A stretch of DNA of 64,000 nucleotides from Streptomyces sp. CB02261 (GTDB lineage Bacteria > Actinomycetota > Actinomycetes > Streptomycetales > Streptomycetaceae): positions 537,170 to 601,169 of the forward strand of contig NZ_LIVX01000007.1 of assembly GCF_001905665.1 (NCBI RefSeq), in the 5' to 3' direction. The notes below the pieces were generated by a model. It was not told the DNA's origin. It made no database searches and saw nothing but the letters and a program-made list of their open reading frames with translations. A program made the translations under genes and the position numbers. Shown here in pieces: positions 37,237 through 46,050 of this stretch (position 1 is its first letter; each line of letters starts with the position of its first letter).

Positions 37237-39372
37237 GTGCCCTCACACCCTTATCAGAGCAGCGCGGTTCCTGCCGGAGCCACCGACGTCACTCCCGTCG
37301 AGCCGGCCACCCGGCCCGTCCCCGGCCCGGCCAGGCCCCCGGGGATCCCCGGAGGCGGCCCCTTCGGCGCGCCGGCCCTCCGGGGCGAGCGACAGCCGCG
37401 CCAGGCGCCGGCCGGGCACATGATCGTCTGGGGGGACGACGCCCTCGCCCACCGCCTCGCGGGCGAACTGCACGAGGTGTACGGGGAGCAGGTCACCCTC
37501 CTGGTGCCGCACCGGCCGGACGCCCCGCGCACCCCCATCGCCCGCGCCGGCCGGGCGATGGCCCTCATCGGGCGGGTCACCGCCGCCGTCACCCGCACCA
37601 CCGCTGCCACCGCCGCCCCGCCCGCGACCGCCGCCGACGGCGGTGAGCCCACCGGCACCCTCCGCGTCGTCGAGGCGGCCGAGGCGGACGACCGGGCCCT
37701 GACGGACGCCGGCGTGGAGCGGGCCGCCGCGCTCGCCCTCGTCCACGACGACGACGAGACCAACATCCGGGCCGCGCTCACCGCCCGCCGCCTCAACCCC
37801 CGGCTGCGCCTGGTCATCCGGCTCTACAACCGCAAGCTGGGCCAGCACCTGGAAACGCTCCTCGACCAGGCCGCAGCCGTCGCCGAACCGGGCCTCGACC
37901 CCGAGAAGCTCGACGCGGCCACCACGGTCCTCTCCGACGTCGACACCGCCGCGCCCGGCCTCGCGGCGGCCGCCGTCGCGGGCACCAGCAAGGTGGTCCA
38001 GGCCGGGGGACTGCTGCTGCACGCCGTCGAGCGCCCGCCCACCGCGGGCGAGGCCCCCGACCCCGGCCTCTGCACGCTCGCCCTGCTCTCCGCCACGGCC
38101 GGCGACCCGGCCGGCTGCGAGGGCTCCGAGCGCAGCGGCGACGAGGGGCCCCGACTGCTGCCCGACGACCGGACGGTCGCCGCCGCCACCGGACGCGCCG
38201 CCGTCACCCTCGAAGCCGTCACCCCGGCGGGACCGACCCTGTCGCCCGGCCGTCTCGCCGCCTCCGCGCTGCCCGTCGCCTCCCTCTTCTCCCGGCGGCT
38301 GCGCTGGTCCCTGGCCGGAGCGGCCGCCGCCGTCCTCGCCCTGGCCCTCGCGTCCACGCTCACCATCGGCGACCACCCGCTGCACGCCGCCTATCTGACG
38401 CTCCTCGACATCTTTGCCATCGGCGACCCGGCCATCGGGGAGCCGACCAGCCGGCAGGTCCTCCAGATCCTCGCGGGCTTCGTCGGACTGCTCCTGCTCC
38501 CGGTGATCGTCGCCGCCGTCATCGAAGGCCTCGGCACCTTCCGTACGGCGACCACCCTGCGCCGGCCACCGCGCGGGCTCTCCGGCCACGTCGTCCTCCT
38601 CGGTCTCGGCAAGGTCGGCACCCGCGTCCTCGCCCGGCTCCGCGGGCTCGACATCCCCGTCGTGTGCGTCGAGTCCGACCCCGAGGCCCGCGGCATCGCC
38701 GTCGCCCGCCGCCTCCGCGTCCCCACCGTCATGGGCGACGTCACGGAGGAAGGGGTCCTGGAGGCCGCCCGGATCGACCGAGCCCACGCCCTCCTCGCTC
38801 TGACCAGCGTCGACATCACCAACCTGGAGGCCGCGCTCTCCGCCCGCGCCGTCACGCCCGACCTGCGGGTCGTCCTGCGCCTGTACGACGACGACTTCGC
38901 CACCGCCGTCTTCCGTACGCTGCGCTCGGCCCATCCCGCCGCCCTCACCCGCAGCCGCAGCGTCTCCCACCTCGCGGCGCCCGCATTCGCGGGCGCCATG
39001 CTGGGCCGGCAGGTGCTGGGGGCCGTTCCGGTCGAGCGGCGGGTCCTCCTCTTCGCCGCCGTGGACGTCGCGGACCACCCGCTCCTGGACGGCCTCACCG
39101 TGGCGGACGCCTTCCACGCGGGTGCCTGGCGGGTCATCGCCCTGGACGGCGGTGCCGCCGCCTCCGGTACGGCCTCCGGGGCGGGTCCGCGCTCCGCTGC
39201 CGCGGGCCAGGGCTGGCGGCTGCGCCCCGAGCGCGTCCTCGGCCCCGGCGACCGGGTCGTCGTGGCGGCCACCCGCCGGGGCCTGGCCGAACTCCTGGGC
39301 AGGAGCGGGCCCCCGGACCGGCCCGGCGACGACACGGGTGCGGTCAACACCGCCCGCACAGACCAGGGTTGA
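37237..39372 (+). CDS. Membrane protein with two RCK/TrkA-N domains and no potassium selectivity filter
   Basis: The 711-residue protein has a Pro-rich N-terminus, a first NAD-binding RCK_N-like domain (from M62, MIVWGDDALAHRLAGELHE), hydrophobic segments at about 355-378 and 408-433 with a P-loop-like piece between them (TLLDIFAIGDPAIGEP), and a second RCK_N domain (about 449-570: GHVVLLGLGKVGTRVLARL, VPTVMGDVTEEGVLEAARI). It is built like an ion channel or transporter regulated by NAD(H), but TVGYG is absent, so potassium conduction is not supported. GTG 37237 is the proposed start; ATG 37420 would remove the Pro-rich tail. It is close to the carboxypeptidase promoter. Confidence 0.8.
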   Translation: MPSHPYQSSAVPAGATDVTPVEPATRPVPGPARPPGIPGGGPFGAPALRGERQPRQAPAGHMIVWGDDALAHRLAGELHEVYGEQVTLLVPHRPDAPRTPIARAGRAMALIGRVTAAVTRTTAATAAPPATAADGGEPTGTLRVVEAAEADDRALTDAGVERAAALALVHDDDETNIRAALTARRLNPRLRLVIRLYNRKLGQHLETLLDQAAAVAEPGLDPEKLDAATTVLSDVDTAAPGLAAAAVAGTSKVVQAGGLLLHAVERPPTAGEAPDPGLCTLALLSATAGDPAGCEGSERSGDEGPRLLPDDRTVAAATGRAAVTLEAVTPAGPTLSPGRLAASALPVASLFSRRLRWSLAGAAAAVLALALASTLTIGDHPLHAAYLTLLDIFAIGDPAIGEPTSRQVLQILAGFVGLLLLPVIVAAVIEGLGTFRTATTLRRPPRGLSGHVVLLGLGKVGTRVLARLRGLDIPVVCVESDPEARGIAVARRLRVPTVMGDVTEEGVLEAARIDRAHALLALTSVDITNLEAALSARAVTPDLRVVLRLYDDDFATAVFRTLRSAHPAALTRSRSVSHLAAPAFAGAMLGRQVLGAVPVERRVLLFAAVDVADHPLLDGLTVADAFHAGAWRVIALDGGAAASGTASGAGPRSAAAGQGWRLRPERVLGPGDRVVVAATRRGLAELLGRSGPPDRPGDDTGAVNTARTDQG

Positions 39373-39444
39373 CCGTAGGATCCGACCGCACCCACCCACG
39401 AGAAAGCCGAGCCCGGCCACGTCGGCTGAGCTGAGCTGACCCGT

Positions 39445-39484
39445 CCTCACCGGCTCTCACCGGCCCTTACCGACCCTGACCAGG
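39445..39484 (+). repeat. Four degenerate 10-bp repeats before the P450 gene
   Basis: CCTCACCGGC, TCTCACCGGC, CCTTACCGAC and CCTGACCAGG follow each other without gaps. They are flanked by 5-base repeats (GAGCT twice before, GGGCT/GGGCC after). The 212-base region to the P450 otherwise holds no gene. Confidence 0.6.
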
Positions 39485-39584
39485 TTGGGCTGGGCCGGGC
39501 CGGGTCGACCGGATCGGCTCGGCTCGCCCAGCACCCGACCCCGCCCGCCCGCCTCCAGCGCCGCCCGTAGTCAGGAGTTCCTCC

Positions 39585-40835
39585 ATGAACGCACCGCACA
39601 GCGCCGCCTCCGGCCGGCCGCCGTACGTCCTGGACCCGGCGGGCGGCTGCCCGCACGCGGAGAACGCGCGGCTGCTGGCCGAGGGCGCCGTGGCTCCGGT
39701 GGTCCTGCCCGGCGGGATCGAGGGCATGGCCGTGCTCGGCCATGACGCCCTGCGCGACTTCCTCTCCCACCCCGACGTCGCCAAGGGCGCCCAGCACTTC
39801 ACCGCCCTCGCAGAAGGCCGCATACCCGACGGCTGGCCCCTGCGCACCTTCGCCACCGTCCCCGGCATGACCACCGCCGACGGCGCCGACCACCGCCGCC
39901 TGCGCACCCTCGTCAGCAGCGCCTTCACCGCCCGCCGGGTCGAGGAACTCCGCCCCCGCGTCGAGACGGTCACCGCCGGGCTGCTCGAAGGACTCGCCGA
40001 AGCCGCCGAGACCGGCGGCGGTGTCGCGGACCTGCGCCGCCACTACGCGCTTCCGCTGCCGCTCGGCGTCATCTGCGAACTCCTCGGTGTCGACCCCGAC
40101 CACCAGGACCGGCTGCACCACCTCTCCAGCCTGGTCGTCGCCACCGACACCGAGCCCGCGCGGGCGGTCGCCGCCAACCGTGAACTCGTCGAACTCCTCG
40201 CCTCCATCGCCGCCCACAGGGCCGCGGCCCCCGGCGACGACCTGACCAGCGCCCTCATCGCCGCCCGGGACGAGGGCGGCGACCGGCTCAGCGAGACCGA
40301 GCTGATCGGCACCATGCTGCTGCTGATCATCGCCGGCCACGAGACGACCCTGAACCTGGTCACCAACGCCGTCCGAGCGCTCTGCGCCCACCGCGACCAG
40401 CTCGCCCTGGTCGTCGAAGGCCGCGCCACCTGGAGCGACGTCGTGGAGGAGACCCTCCGCTGGGACAGCCCCGTCAGCTACTTCCCGTTCCGCTACCCCC
40501 TCCGCGACCTCACCGTCGACGGCACGCTCGTCCCCCGGGGCACCCCCGTCCTGGCCGGCTACTCGGCGGCGGGCCGGGACACGAAGGCCCACGGCCCCGA
40601 CGCCGGCCGCTTCGACCTCACCCGCGCCGGGACCGTGAGACACCTCTCGCTCGGCCACGGCCCCCACTACTGCCTGGGCGCCCCGCTCGCCCGGATGGAG
40701 GCCGCCATCGCCCTGGAGGCACTCTTCACCCGTTTCCCCGAGCTGGACCTGGCCGTCCCGGAGTCCGAGCTGCCCCGCCACTCCGGCTTCGTCGGCAACA
40801 GCGTCCGGACGCTCCCCGTACGCCCGGGCGGCTGA
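39585..40835 (+). CDS. Cytochrome P450
   Basis: The 416-residue soluble P450 has the I-helix AGHETT (250-255) for oxygen activation, the ExxR pair in EETLR, and the heme-binding LGHGPHYCLGAPLAR with axial C363. It resembles bacterial class I enzymes such as the CYP107 group, which need a ferredoxin and reductase; none is encoded nearby. AGGAG lies 7 bases before ATG 39585. The gene stands alone between a repeat-rich region and a convergent small gene; the substrate cannot be predicted. Confidence 0.96.
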   Translation: MNAPHSAASGRPPYVLDPAGGCPHAENARLLAEGAVAPVVLPGGIEGMAVLGHDALRDFLSHPDVAKGAQHFTALAEGRIPDGWPLRTFATVPGMTTADGADHRRLRTLVSSAFTARRVEELRPRVETVTAGLLEGLAEAAETGGGVADLRRHYALPLPLGVICELLGVDPDHQDRLHHLSSLVVATDTEPARAVAANRELVELLASIAAHRAAAPGDDLTSALIAARDEGGDRLSETELIGTMLLLIIAGHETTLNLVTNAVRALCAHRDQLALVVEGRATWSDVVEETLRWDSPVSYFPFRYPLRDLTVDGTLVPRGTPVLAGYSAAGRDTKAHGPDAGRFDLTRAGTVRHLSLGHGPHYCLGAPLARMEAAIALEALFTRFPELDLAVPESELPRHSGFVGNSVRTLPVRPGG

Positions 40836-40854
40836 CGCCCCCGACCGGACGAGT

Positions 40855-41100
40855 TCAGCCGGCGTGGCCCCAGGCCGACGCGGGGGAGGCCCGCAGAGAC
40901 GAGACGAGCCGCAGCAGCCGGTCCTCGTTCCCCGCGAGACCCGCGGCGCGGAGCGCCTCGTCCGCCTCGGCCATCGGATTCGTGAGCATCACCCCCGCGT
41001 ACGGGGCGAGCTGTGGATCGGTCAGCACGGCCTGGGTGGATTCGAGCAGCCGCAGGTACGCCTGGGCCGCCGCGCGCTCGCTGGCGGTGATCGTGGTCAT
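40855..41100 (-). CDS. Hypothetical small helical protein (81 aa)
   Basis: The product (MTTITASERAAAQAYLRLLE..., ASPASAWGHAG at the end) is soluble and predicted mostly helical, with no Cys or metal motif. GGGAG precedes ATG by 6 bases, and codon use is typical, so coding is likely. I do not recognise a family. It faces the P450 gene and follows the NUDIX gene on the same strand after 62 bases. Confidence 0.65.
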   Translation of the reverse strand: MTTITASERAAAQAYLRLLESTQAVLTDPQLAPYAGVMLTNPMAEADEALRAAGLAGNEDRLLRLVSSLRASPASAWGHAG

Positions 41101-41162
41101 GTCGGGCTCCCTCTCGACAGTTCAACGCTGACCACCCTCTCGTACGGGTCTGACAATCGCGC

Positions 41163-41639
41163 TCAGCCCCGCCCGGCGAGGTGCGCCACGAGCCGTTCGA
41201 GGAAGGCCCGCTGCCCCGCGACCAGCAGCGGAGTGGCTGCCTCCGGAGTGAACCAGCCCACCCGGTCGATCTCCGGGAACTCCGTCAGGACACCGGAGCG
41301 GGGCGGCCACTCCAGGGTGAAGGTGCCCGGGACGACCTCGGCCGGGTCGAGAGTGCCCTCGACGGCCCAGGCGGTGACGACCTTTCCGTTGCGCTGCCGA
41401 ACCTCCCCGAGGTCGAACCACTCGCCCTCCGGCGCGGGGAGCCTCAGTTCCTCCCGGAACTCGCGGCGCGCCGCGACCTCCGGAGCCTCGTCCGGCTGGT
41501 ACTCCCCCTTGGGGATCGACCAGGCCGCCTCCTCGCGGGAGGCCCAGAAGGGCCCGCCCATATGACCGATGAGTACCTCGACGCCCCCGTCCGTCGTACG
41601 GCGGAAGACGACAAGACCCGCGCTGCGCTTGACCGGCAT
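41163..41639 (-). CDS. NUDIX hydrolase
   Basis: The 158-residue protein has a complete Nudix box, G-x5-E-x7-REF-x-EEL, in GEYQPDEAPEVAARREFREEL, and the early strand SAGLVVFRRTTDGGVEVLIGHMGG. It also has the short WSIPKGEY lead-in typical of diadenosine-polyphosphate or DNA-damage-nucleotide hydrolases. The substrate is not determined. The gene is probably translated from ATG 41639 with weak ribosome-site support and stands 64 bases from the end of the FAD oxidoreductase operon. Confidence 0.93.
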   Translation of the reverse strand: MPVKRSAGLVVFRRTTDGGVEVLIGHMGGPFWASREEAAWSIPKGEYQPDEAPEVAARREFREELRLPAPEGEWFDLGEVRQRNGKVVTAWAVEGTLDPAEVVPGTFTLEWPPRSGVLTEFPEIDRVGWFTPEAATPLLVAGQRAFLERLVAHLAGRG

Positions 41640-41703
41640 GCTGTCCAGTGTCGCCGAAGCGCCCGGTCACCGCAGCGGCGCACGCCTGTCCCCGCGCGCT
41701 CCC

Positions 41704-42909
41704 TCACGCCTCCGCGCTGATCACCACCGGGCCGCGCTCCGGGTCCACCCCGCTCGTCCAGTGGGCCGGGAGCCGTACCGAGCGCCAGGGAGCGAGCGAC
41801 CCGCTCAGCCGCTCCCGCCGCAGCGGCGAACCACCCTGAGCGACGGTCAGGACCGGCCGGACGAGCGGACGCTCCGGCCGGACGAGCAGCGGCACCGCGC
41901 CCGGACCCAGGAGCCCGGGCGACACCCATCGCAGCGGCCCCTCCGTCACCACCGGCACCCCGGTCACGGGCCAGGGACCGCCGTCGAGCCGCTCCCGTAC
42001 GGAGGCGGCCACGGCCCGGCCCTCGGCGGCGGCCACCAGCGCCGGTTCCACCCCGCGCAGGACGTTGCCGACCGCGAAGACCCCGGGCTCCGCGGTACGG
42101 AATGCACCGTCCGTCGCCGGTCCGCGCGCGCCCGGGGCGAGCGGCAGCCCGCCGGCGCGCGCCAGTTCGTGGTCCGGGATCCAGTCACCCGTGAAGACCA
42201 CGGTGTCGCACCGCAGCACGGCCGTCCGGCCGCCGCCGCCCCGGACCGCCACCCCGGTCAGCCGACCGTGCCCGTGGAGCTCCGTCACGACCGTGCGGGC
42301 GAGCACGGGCACACCCGCGAAAGCGGCCCGCCGCACGGGCCCTTCGCTCACCACCGCGGCCACCTCCACCCCGGCCACGCGCAGCGTCCGCACGGCGGCC
42401 CGGGCCACGGGATCGCCGCCGACGACCACCGCCCGCCGCCCGATGTGCTCACGCCGGGCGCCGAACCGGAGGATCGTCCGCTGGAGCTCGCCCGTGGTCA
42501 GCACCCCGGCGGGCCGCGACCCGGGTACGAGCCGGGCGCTGCGGGGCCGTTCACGCGCCCCGGTGGCGAGGACCACCGCACGGGCGCGGACGCGTTCGAG
42601 CCCGGTCGGCGCGGTGACGTCGAGCGTCAGCGGTCCGGCCCAGCCCGTCACCGACACGCCGGTCCGGACGGTCGCCCCGGCTCGGAGCGCCGCCCGCACC
42701 GCGCGGCGCGCGTAGGCGGGGCCGTCGAGAGGGCGGCCCAGGCGGTCGGCGCCGAACCCCGGACGGGCACAGAGGCGCGGCACCCCGCCGGCGGCCGCCT
42801 CCCGCTCCAGGACCTCGACGCGGCCCGCGCCCGCCGCCGCGAGCCGGGCGGCCGCGGCGAGCCCCGCCGGTCCCGCGCCCACGACGAGGACGTCGACCGT
42901 ACGGTTCAC
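41704..42909 (-). CDS. NAD(P)/FAD-dependent oxidoreductase, second subunit of glycerol-3-phosphate-type dehydrogenase
   Basis: The 401-residue protein opens with VDVLVVGAGPAGLAAAARLAA (FAD dinucleotide fold) and has a second Rossmann motif in RRAVVVGGDPVARAAVRTL and the C-terminal FAD motif in GVFAVGNVLRG. No redox-active CxxC is seen. Together with the upstream GlpA-like gene, which it overlaps by GTGA at GTG 42909, it resembles the two-FAD-subunit polyol- or amino-acid-type dehydrogenases related to the HcnB/HcnC and GlpA families. It is the last gene of a three-gene operon. Confidence 0.83.
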   Translation of the reverse strand: MNRTVDVLVVGAGPAGLAAAARLAAAGAGRVEVLEREAAAGGVPRLCARPGFGADRLGRPLDGPAYARRAVRAALRAGATVRTGVSVTGWAGPLTLDVTAPTGLERVRARAVVLATGARERPRSARLVPGSRPAGVLTTGELQRTILRFGARREHIGRRAVVVGGDPVARAAVRTLRVAGVEVAAVVSEGPVRRAAFAGVPVLARTVVTELHGHGRLTGVAVRGGGGRTAVLRCDTVVFTGDWIPDHELARAGGLPLAPGARGPATDGAFRTAEPGVFAVGNVLRGVEPALVAAAEGRAVAASVRERLDGGPWPVTGVPVVTEGPLRWVSPGLLGPGAVPLLVRPERPLVRPVLTVAQGGSPLRRERLSGSLAPWRSVRLPAHWTSGVDPERGPVVISAEA

Positions 42910-44330
42910 CGGGAACCCTCCCCGTACTCCTCGAACAAGGCCCGCACCTCCGCGCCGCAGTACTGGCCCTGGCAGCGTCCGCCACGCGCGCGCGTACGGC
43001 GCCGCAGCCCGTCGAGGCCGCCCGGCGGGATCGTCGAGGCGAGCGCGGACCGGATCTCGCCCCGGGTGACCCGCTCGCAGTGACAGACGATCGCGCCGAA
43101 GTCCGGGTCGCGGGCGATGAGCCGGGCGTCCCGGTAGGGGCGGGCGAAGGCCTCCCCGAGGTTCGGCACGCGGAGCGGGGCGAGCGGACGCTCGGGACCC
43201 GGGTCGAGCCCGCAGTCGGCGAGCAGTCCGCGCACGTGCTCGGCGATGGCCAGGGAGGCGGTGAGCCCGGTGGAACGGATCCCGCCCACCGTCACGTACC
43301 GCAGCTCCGGGTGCGCCGTGATCCGGTAGTCCTCCTGACCGGTGGCGGCCCGCAGCCCCGCGTAGACGGCCGTGACCTCCTCGTCGAGGAGCGCCGGCAG
43401 GATCCGGCCGCCCCGCTCGCGGAGTCCGGCGAGGCCCTCCGCCGTCGTGCCGGTGGCCGTCTTGTCGTCCAGGTCCTCGGCGGTGGGGCCGAGCAGGACG
43501 TTCCCGTACACCGTCGGCGTGATCAGGACCCCCTTGCCGAGGGGGCCGGGTACGGGCAGCAGGATGTGGCGGACCAGGTCGCGGGCGAAGGTGTCGAAGA
43601 CGAGCAACTGGCCCCGGCGCGGGGTGACGGTGAAGTCCTCGTGGCCCACCAGCGCGTCGAAGGCGTCCGCGTGGAGCCCGCAGGCGTTGACGAGGTGACG
43701 GGCCCGCAGCACTCCTCGCCGGGTGACGAGCGTGTGGTGCGGCTCGCCCGGACGCACCGCCTCCACCCGGCAGCCGAGGTGCAGGTCCACCCCGGAGCGC
43801 ACGGCCTGCGTGGCGTACGCGAGGGTCGTCGTCCACGGGCAGATCACCGACTCGCCCGGCACGTCGAGCGCGGCGAGCGCGCCGGGGCCCAGGTGCGGTT
43901 CCCTCGCGCGCAGTTCGGCGGCGGAGAGCAGCCGGGTCGTGCGGTGCCCGTTGCGCGCGGCCTTCTCCGCGAGCCGGGGGAGCGCGGCCCGCTGCTCCTC
44001 GTCCCAGGCGACGAGGAGGGCGCCGAGCGGTTCCACGGGGATGCCGGTCTCCCGGGCGTACGCGGAGAGGAGCCGGTGTCCTTCACGGACGAGCCGCGCC
44101 TCCAGGGTGCCGGGGACGGCGTCGAAACCGGTGTGGAGGATGGCCGTGTTGGCCTTCGACGTCCCGTCGCCGACGTCGTTCGCCGCCTCCACGAGCGCGA
44201 CCCGCAGCGGGTGGCGGGAGAGCGCGCGGGCGATGGCGGAGCCGACGACCCCGGCGCCGACGACCACGACGTCGTACGCGGCGCCGTCGCCGTCGCCGGA
44301 AGGAAGGGGCCCCGAGCGGGTGACGCTCAT
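42906..44330 (-). CDS. GlpA/DAO-like FAD-dependent dehydrogenase with C-terminal BFD [2Fe-2S] domain
   Basis: The 474-residue protein has the FAD fold (YDVVVVGAGVVGSAIARAL), DAO-family landmarks (ANTAILHTGFDAVPGTLEARL, NACGLHADAF, GGIRSTGLTASLAIAEHV) and a C-terminal bacterioferritin-associated-ferredoxin-like domain with CHCERV and GGRCQGQYC for an iron-sulfur cluster. This arrangement is found in anaerobic GlpA and in related glycerol-3-phosphate dehydrogenases, which pass electrons to the membrane pool. ATG 44330 gives an ATGA overlap with the kinase gene upstream. Confidence 0.88.
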   Translation of the reverse strand: MSVTRSGPLPSGDGDGAAYDVVVVGAGVVGSAIARALSRHPLRVALVEAANDVGDGTSKANTAILHTGFDAVPGTLEARLVREGHRLLSAYARETGIPVEPLGALLVAWDEEQRAALPRLAEKAARNGHRTTRLLSAAELRAREPHLGPGALAALDVPGESVICPWTTTLAYATQAVRSGVDLHLGCRVEAVRPGEPHHTLVTRRGVLRARHLVNACGLHADAFDALVGHEDFTVTPRRGQLLVFDTFARDLVRHILLPVPGPLGKGVLITPTVYGNVLLGPTAEDLDDKTATGTTAEGLAGLRERGGRILPALLDEEVTAVYAGLRAATGQEDYRITAHPELRYVTVGGIRSTGLTASLAIAEHVRGLLADCGLDPGPERPLAPLRVPNLGEAFARPYRDARLIARDPDFGAIVCHCERVTRGEIRSALASTIPPGGLDGLRRRTRARGGRCQGQYCGAEVRALFEEYGEGSR

Positions 44331-45847
44331 ACGGCCCCGGCCCCGGCCACACCCTGGCTGCCGCTGCCGCTGCCGCTGCCGCTGCCGCCGCCGGCACGGC
44401 CGGAAGCCGACCCCGCCCTGTCCACCGCCGCCGTCACCTCGTCCCGGAACCGGGCGAGGCGGGCCGCCGCCTCGTCGGCCGAGATCCTCGGCTCGTACAC
44501 CGCCGAGGGCTTCCACGCGGGAACGGCCTCGCGGAGCGTGAGCCCCGGGTCGTGGCCGAGCCGGGCCACCGCGGCCACCCCGAGCGCTGTCGCGTCGGGC
44601 GACGAGGAGACCTCGACCGGGAGTTGCAGCAGGTCGGCCTGGGTCTGCATGAGCAGCGCGGACCGGGTGAGGCCGCCGTCGGCGCGCAGGGACGTCAGGG
44701 GGCCGCCCCGGTCCGCGGCCACGGCGGCGGCCAGCTCGACGACCTGCGCGGCGATGCCCTCGCACAGGGCGCGCACCAGATGCCCCGGCGTGGTGTCCAG
44801 GCCGAGGCCGGTGAGCGAGCCCCTTACGTCGCCCCGCCACCAGGGCGCGGCGAGCCCCGCGAGCGCGGGGACGAAGGTGACCCCTCCGGCGTCCGGCACT
44901 CCGCCGCCGACCGGGTCGATCGCCTCCGCCCCGGCGATGACGCCGAGGTCGGTGAGCCAGCGCACGGCCGAGGCGACCGTGTACACCTGACCGTCCAGGC
45001 AGTGGGTGACCTGCCCGCCCAGCCGCCAGGCGACACAGCTGACGAGTCCGGAGGCCGCGCGTCGGGCCTGGGGCCCGGTCTGGGACAGGAGGAAGGCGCC
45101 GGTGCCGTACGTGCACTTGGCGGCGGCCGGATCGTCGGCGCTCTGGGCGAGCAGCGCCGCCTGCTGGTCCACCAGGAGGCCGGTCAGCGGCAGCGGCGGG
45201 CCGAAGGCGCTCGTGGTGCCGACGGACGTGTCGCAGTCCACGATCCGGGGGAGCCGTTCGCCGCCGAGGCCGTACAGGTCGAGGGCGGTCGTGGACCAGG
45301 CGACCGTGTCCAGGTCGAGGAGCCCGGTCCGGCCGGCGGTCGCCGCGTCGGTGACGAACGCGCCGGTGAGCCGGTGGACGAGCCAGGCGTCACTGGTGGT
45401 GACCACGCCCGCCCCGGTGGCGTGGCGGCGGATCCAGGCCATCTTGGGCGCGGCGAAATAGGGGTCCACAGGAAGCCCCGTGAGGTGCCGCAACCGGTCG
45501 GCGTGGGCGGCGAGTCCGGCGCAGACGGCGGCCGCCCTGCGGTCCTGCCACACCAGGGCGGCGGTGAGCGGTGCGCCGGTGGCGGGGTCCCACGCGAGGA
45601 CGGTCTCGCCCTGGTTGGCGAGGCCCACGGCCACGACCGGCGTGTCCGCCTCTGCGAGCGCGGTCCGCCCCGCGGCGACCACGGAGTCGTACAGCTCACG
45701 CGGGTCGACCTCGACCAGGCCGCCCGGCAGATACCGGGGCCTGACCGGGGCCGTGCCGCTGCCGATGACTCCGCGCTCGGGGCAGACGACGAGGGCCTTG
45801 GTGCCCGACGTGCCCTGGTCGACGGCGAGTACCGGGCCGCCCGTCAT
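44327..45847 (-). CDS. FGGY-family carbohydrate kinase (glycerol-kinase-like)
   Basis: The 506-residue protein has both actin-like ATPase halves: VLAVDQGTSGTKALVV (N-terminal phosphate motif), DAWLVHRLTGAFVTDAATA and YGTGAFLLSQTG, and the C-terminal RADGGLTRSALLMQTQADLLQ. Where glycerol kinases read NQRET it has NQGET, losing the Arg that contacts glycerol, and GDQQAAL is VDQQAAL. The substrate may therefore be another polyol. The tail ends in a Gly-Ser tract encoded by a hexamer repeat. ATG 45847 follows AGGAG by 8 bases, and the next genes (GlpA-like plus FAD subunit) suggest polyol phosphorylation then oxidation. Confidence 0.85.
   Translation of the reverse strand: MTGGPVLAVDQGTSGTKALVVCPERGVIGSGTAPVRPRYLPGGLVEVDPRELYDSVVAAGRTALAEADTPVVAVGLANQGETVLAWDPATGAPLTAALVWQDRRAAAVCAGLAAHADRLRHLTGLPVDPYFAAPKMAWIRRHATGAGVVTTSDAWLVHRLTGAFVTDAATAGRTGLLDLDTVAWSTTALDLYGLGGERLPRIVDCDTSVGTTSAFGPPLPLTGLLVDQQAALLAQSADDPAAAKCTYGTGAFLLSQTGPQARRAASGLVSCVAWRLGGQVTHCLDGQVYTVASAVRWLTDLGVIAGAEAIDPVGGGVPDAGGVTFVPALAGLAAPWWRGDVRGSLTGLGLDTTPGHLVRALCEGIAAQVVELAAAVAADRGGPLTSLRADGGLTRSALLMQTQADLLQLPVEVSSSPDATALGVAAVARLGHDPGLTLREAVPAWKPSAVYEPRISADEAAARLARFRDEVTAAVDRAGSASGRAGGGSGSGSGSGSQGVAGAGAV
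44358..44387 (+). repeat. Five CTGCCG hexamers within the FGGY kinase gene
   Basis: CTGCCG is repeated five times in direct succession. On the minus coding strand it encodes a Gly-Ser tract near the C-terminus of the kinase, a place where length changes by slippage would stay in frame. Confidence 0.85.
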
Positions 45848-45876
45848 CGTGCCGCTCCTGTCCCTGGTCCGTCTCC

Positions 45877-45892
45877 GTGATCGGCCGATCAC
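45877..45892. promoter_or_regulatory. Perfect 16-bp palindrome upstream of the FGGY kinase
   Basis: GTGATCGGCCGATCAC is self-complementary and sits 29 bases before the kinase ATG, directly downstream of the predicted promoter. A near copy (TGATCGCCGATCA) occurs at 46056-46068 next to the promoter of the divergent gene. It is probably the operator of a regulator controlling both units; no regulator gene lies beside it. Confidence 0.7.
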
Positions 45893-45903
45893 CGAAAAGG
45901 GTC

Positions 45904-45932
45904 AGAGTGCCGTCGGCCCGGCCCCTCGTCAA
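45904..45932 (-). promoter_or_regulatory. Promoter candidate of the polyol operon
   Basis: On the minus strand, TTGACG (45932-45927) is followed after 17 bases by CACTCT (45909-45904). The -35 fits well, the -10 poorly. Two further TTGACG words lie upstream at about 45955 and 45984. Confidence 0.4.
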
Positions 45933-45985
45933 GGCTCGCCCGAAGACCCCGTCAAGTCCGCGGCCACGCACTGACGAACCGTCAA

Positions 45986-46004
45986 ATTCAGTCGCTGGCT
46001 GAAT
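45986..46004. repeat. Short inverted repeat in the divergent promoter region
   Basis: ATTCAG (45986-45991) and CTGAAT (45999-46004) are perfect reverse complements around TCGCTGG. The element is AT-rich for this genome and lies between the two GATCG palindromes. Confidence 0.5.
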
Positions 46005-46050
46005 AGTTGCGGTCCCGGAAGAAAGACGTCCGGTCGCATTCGCCGCCCTC

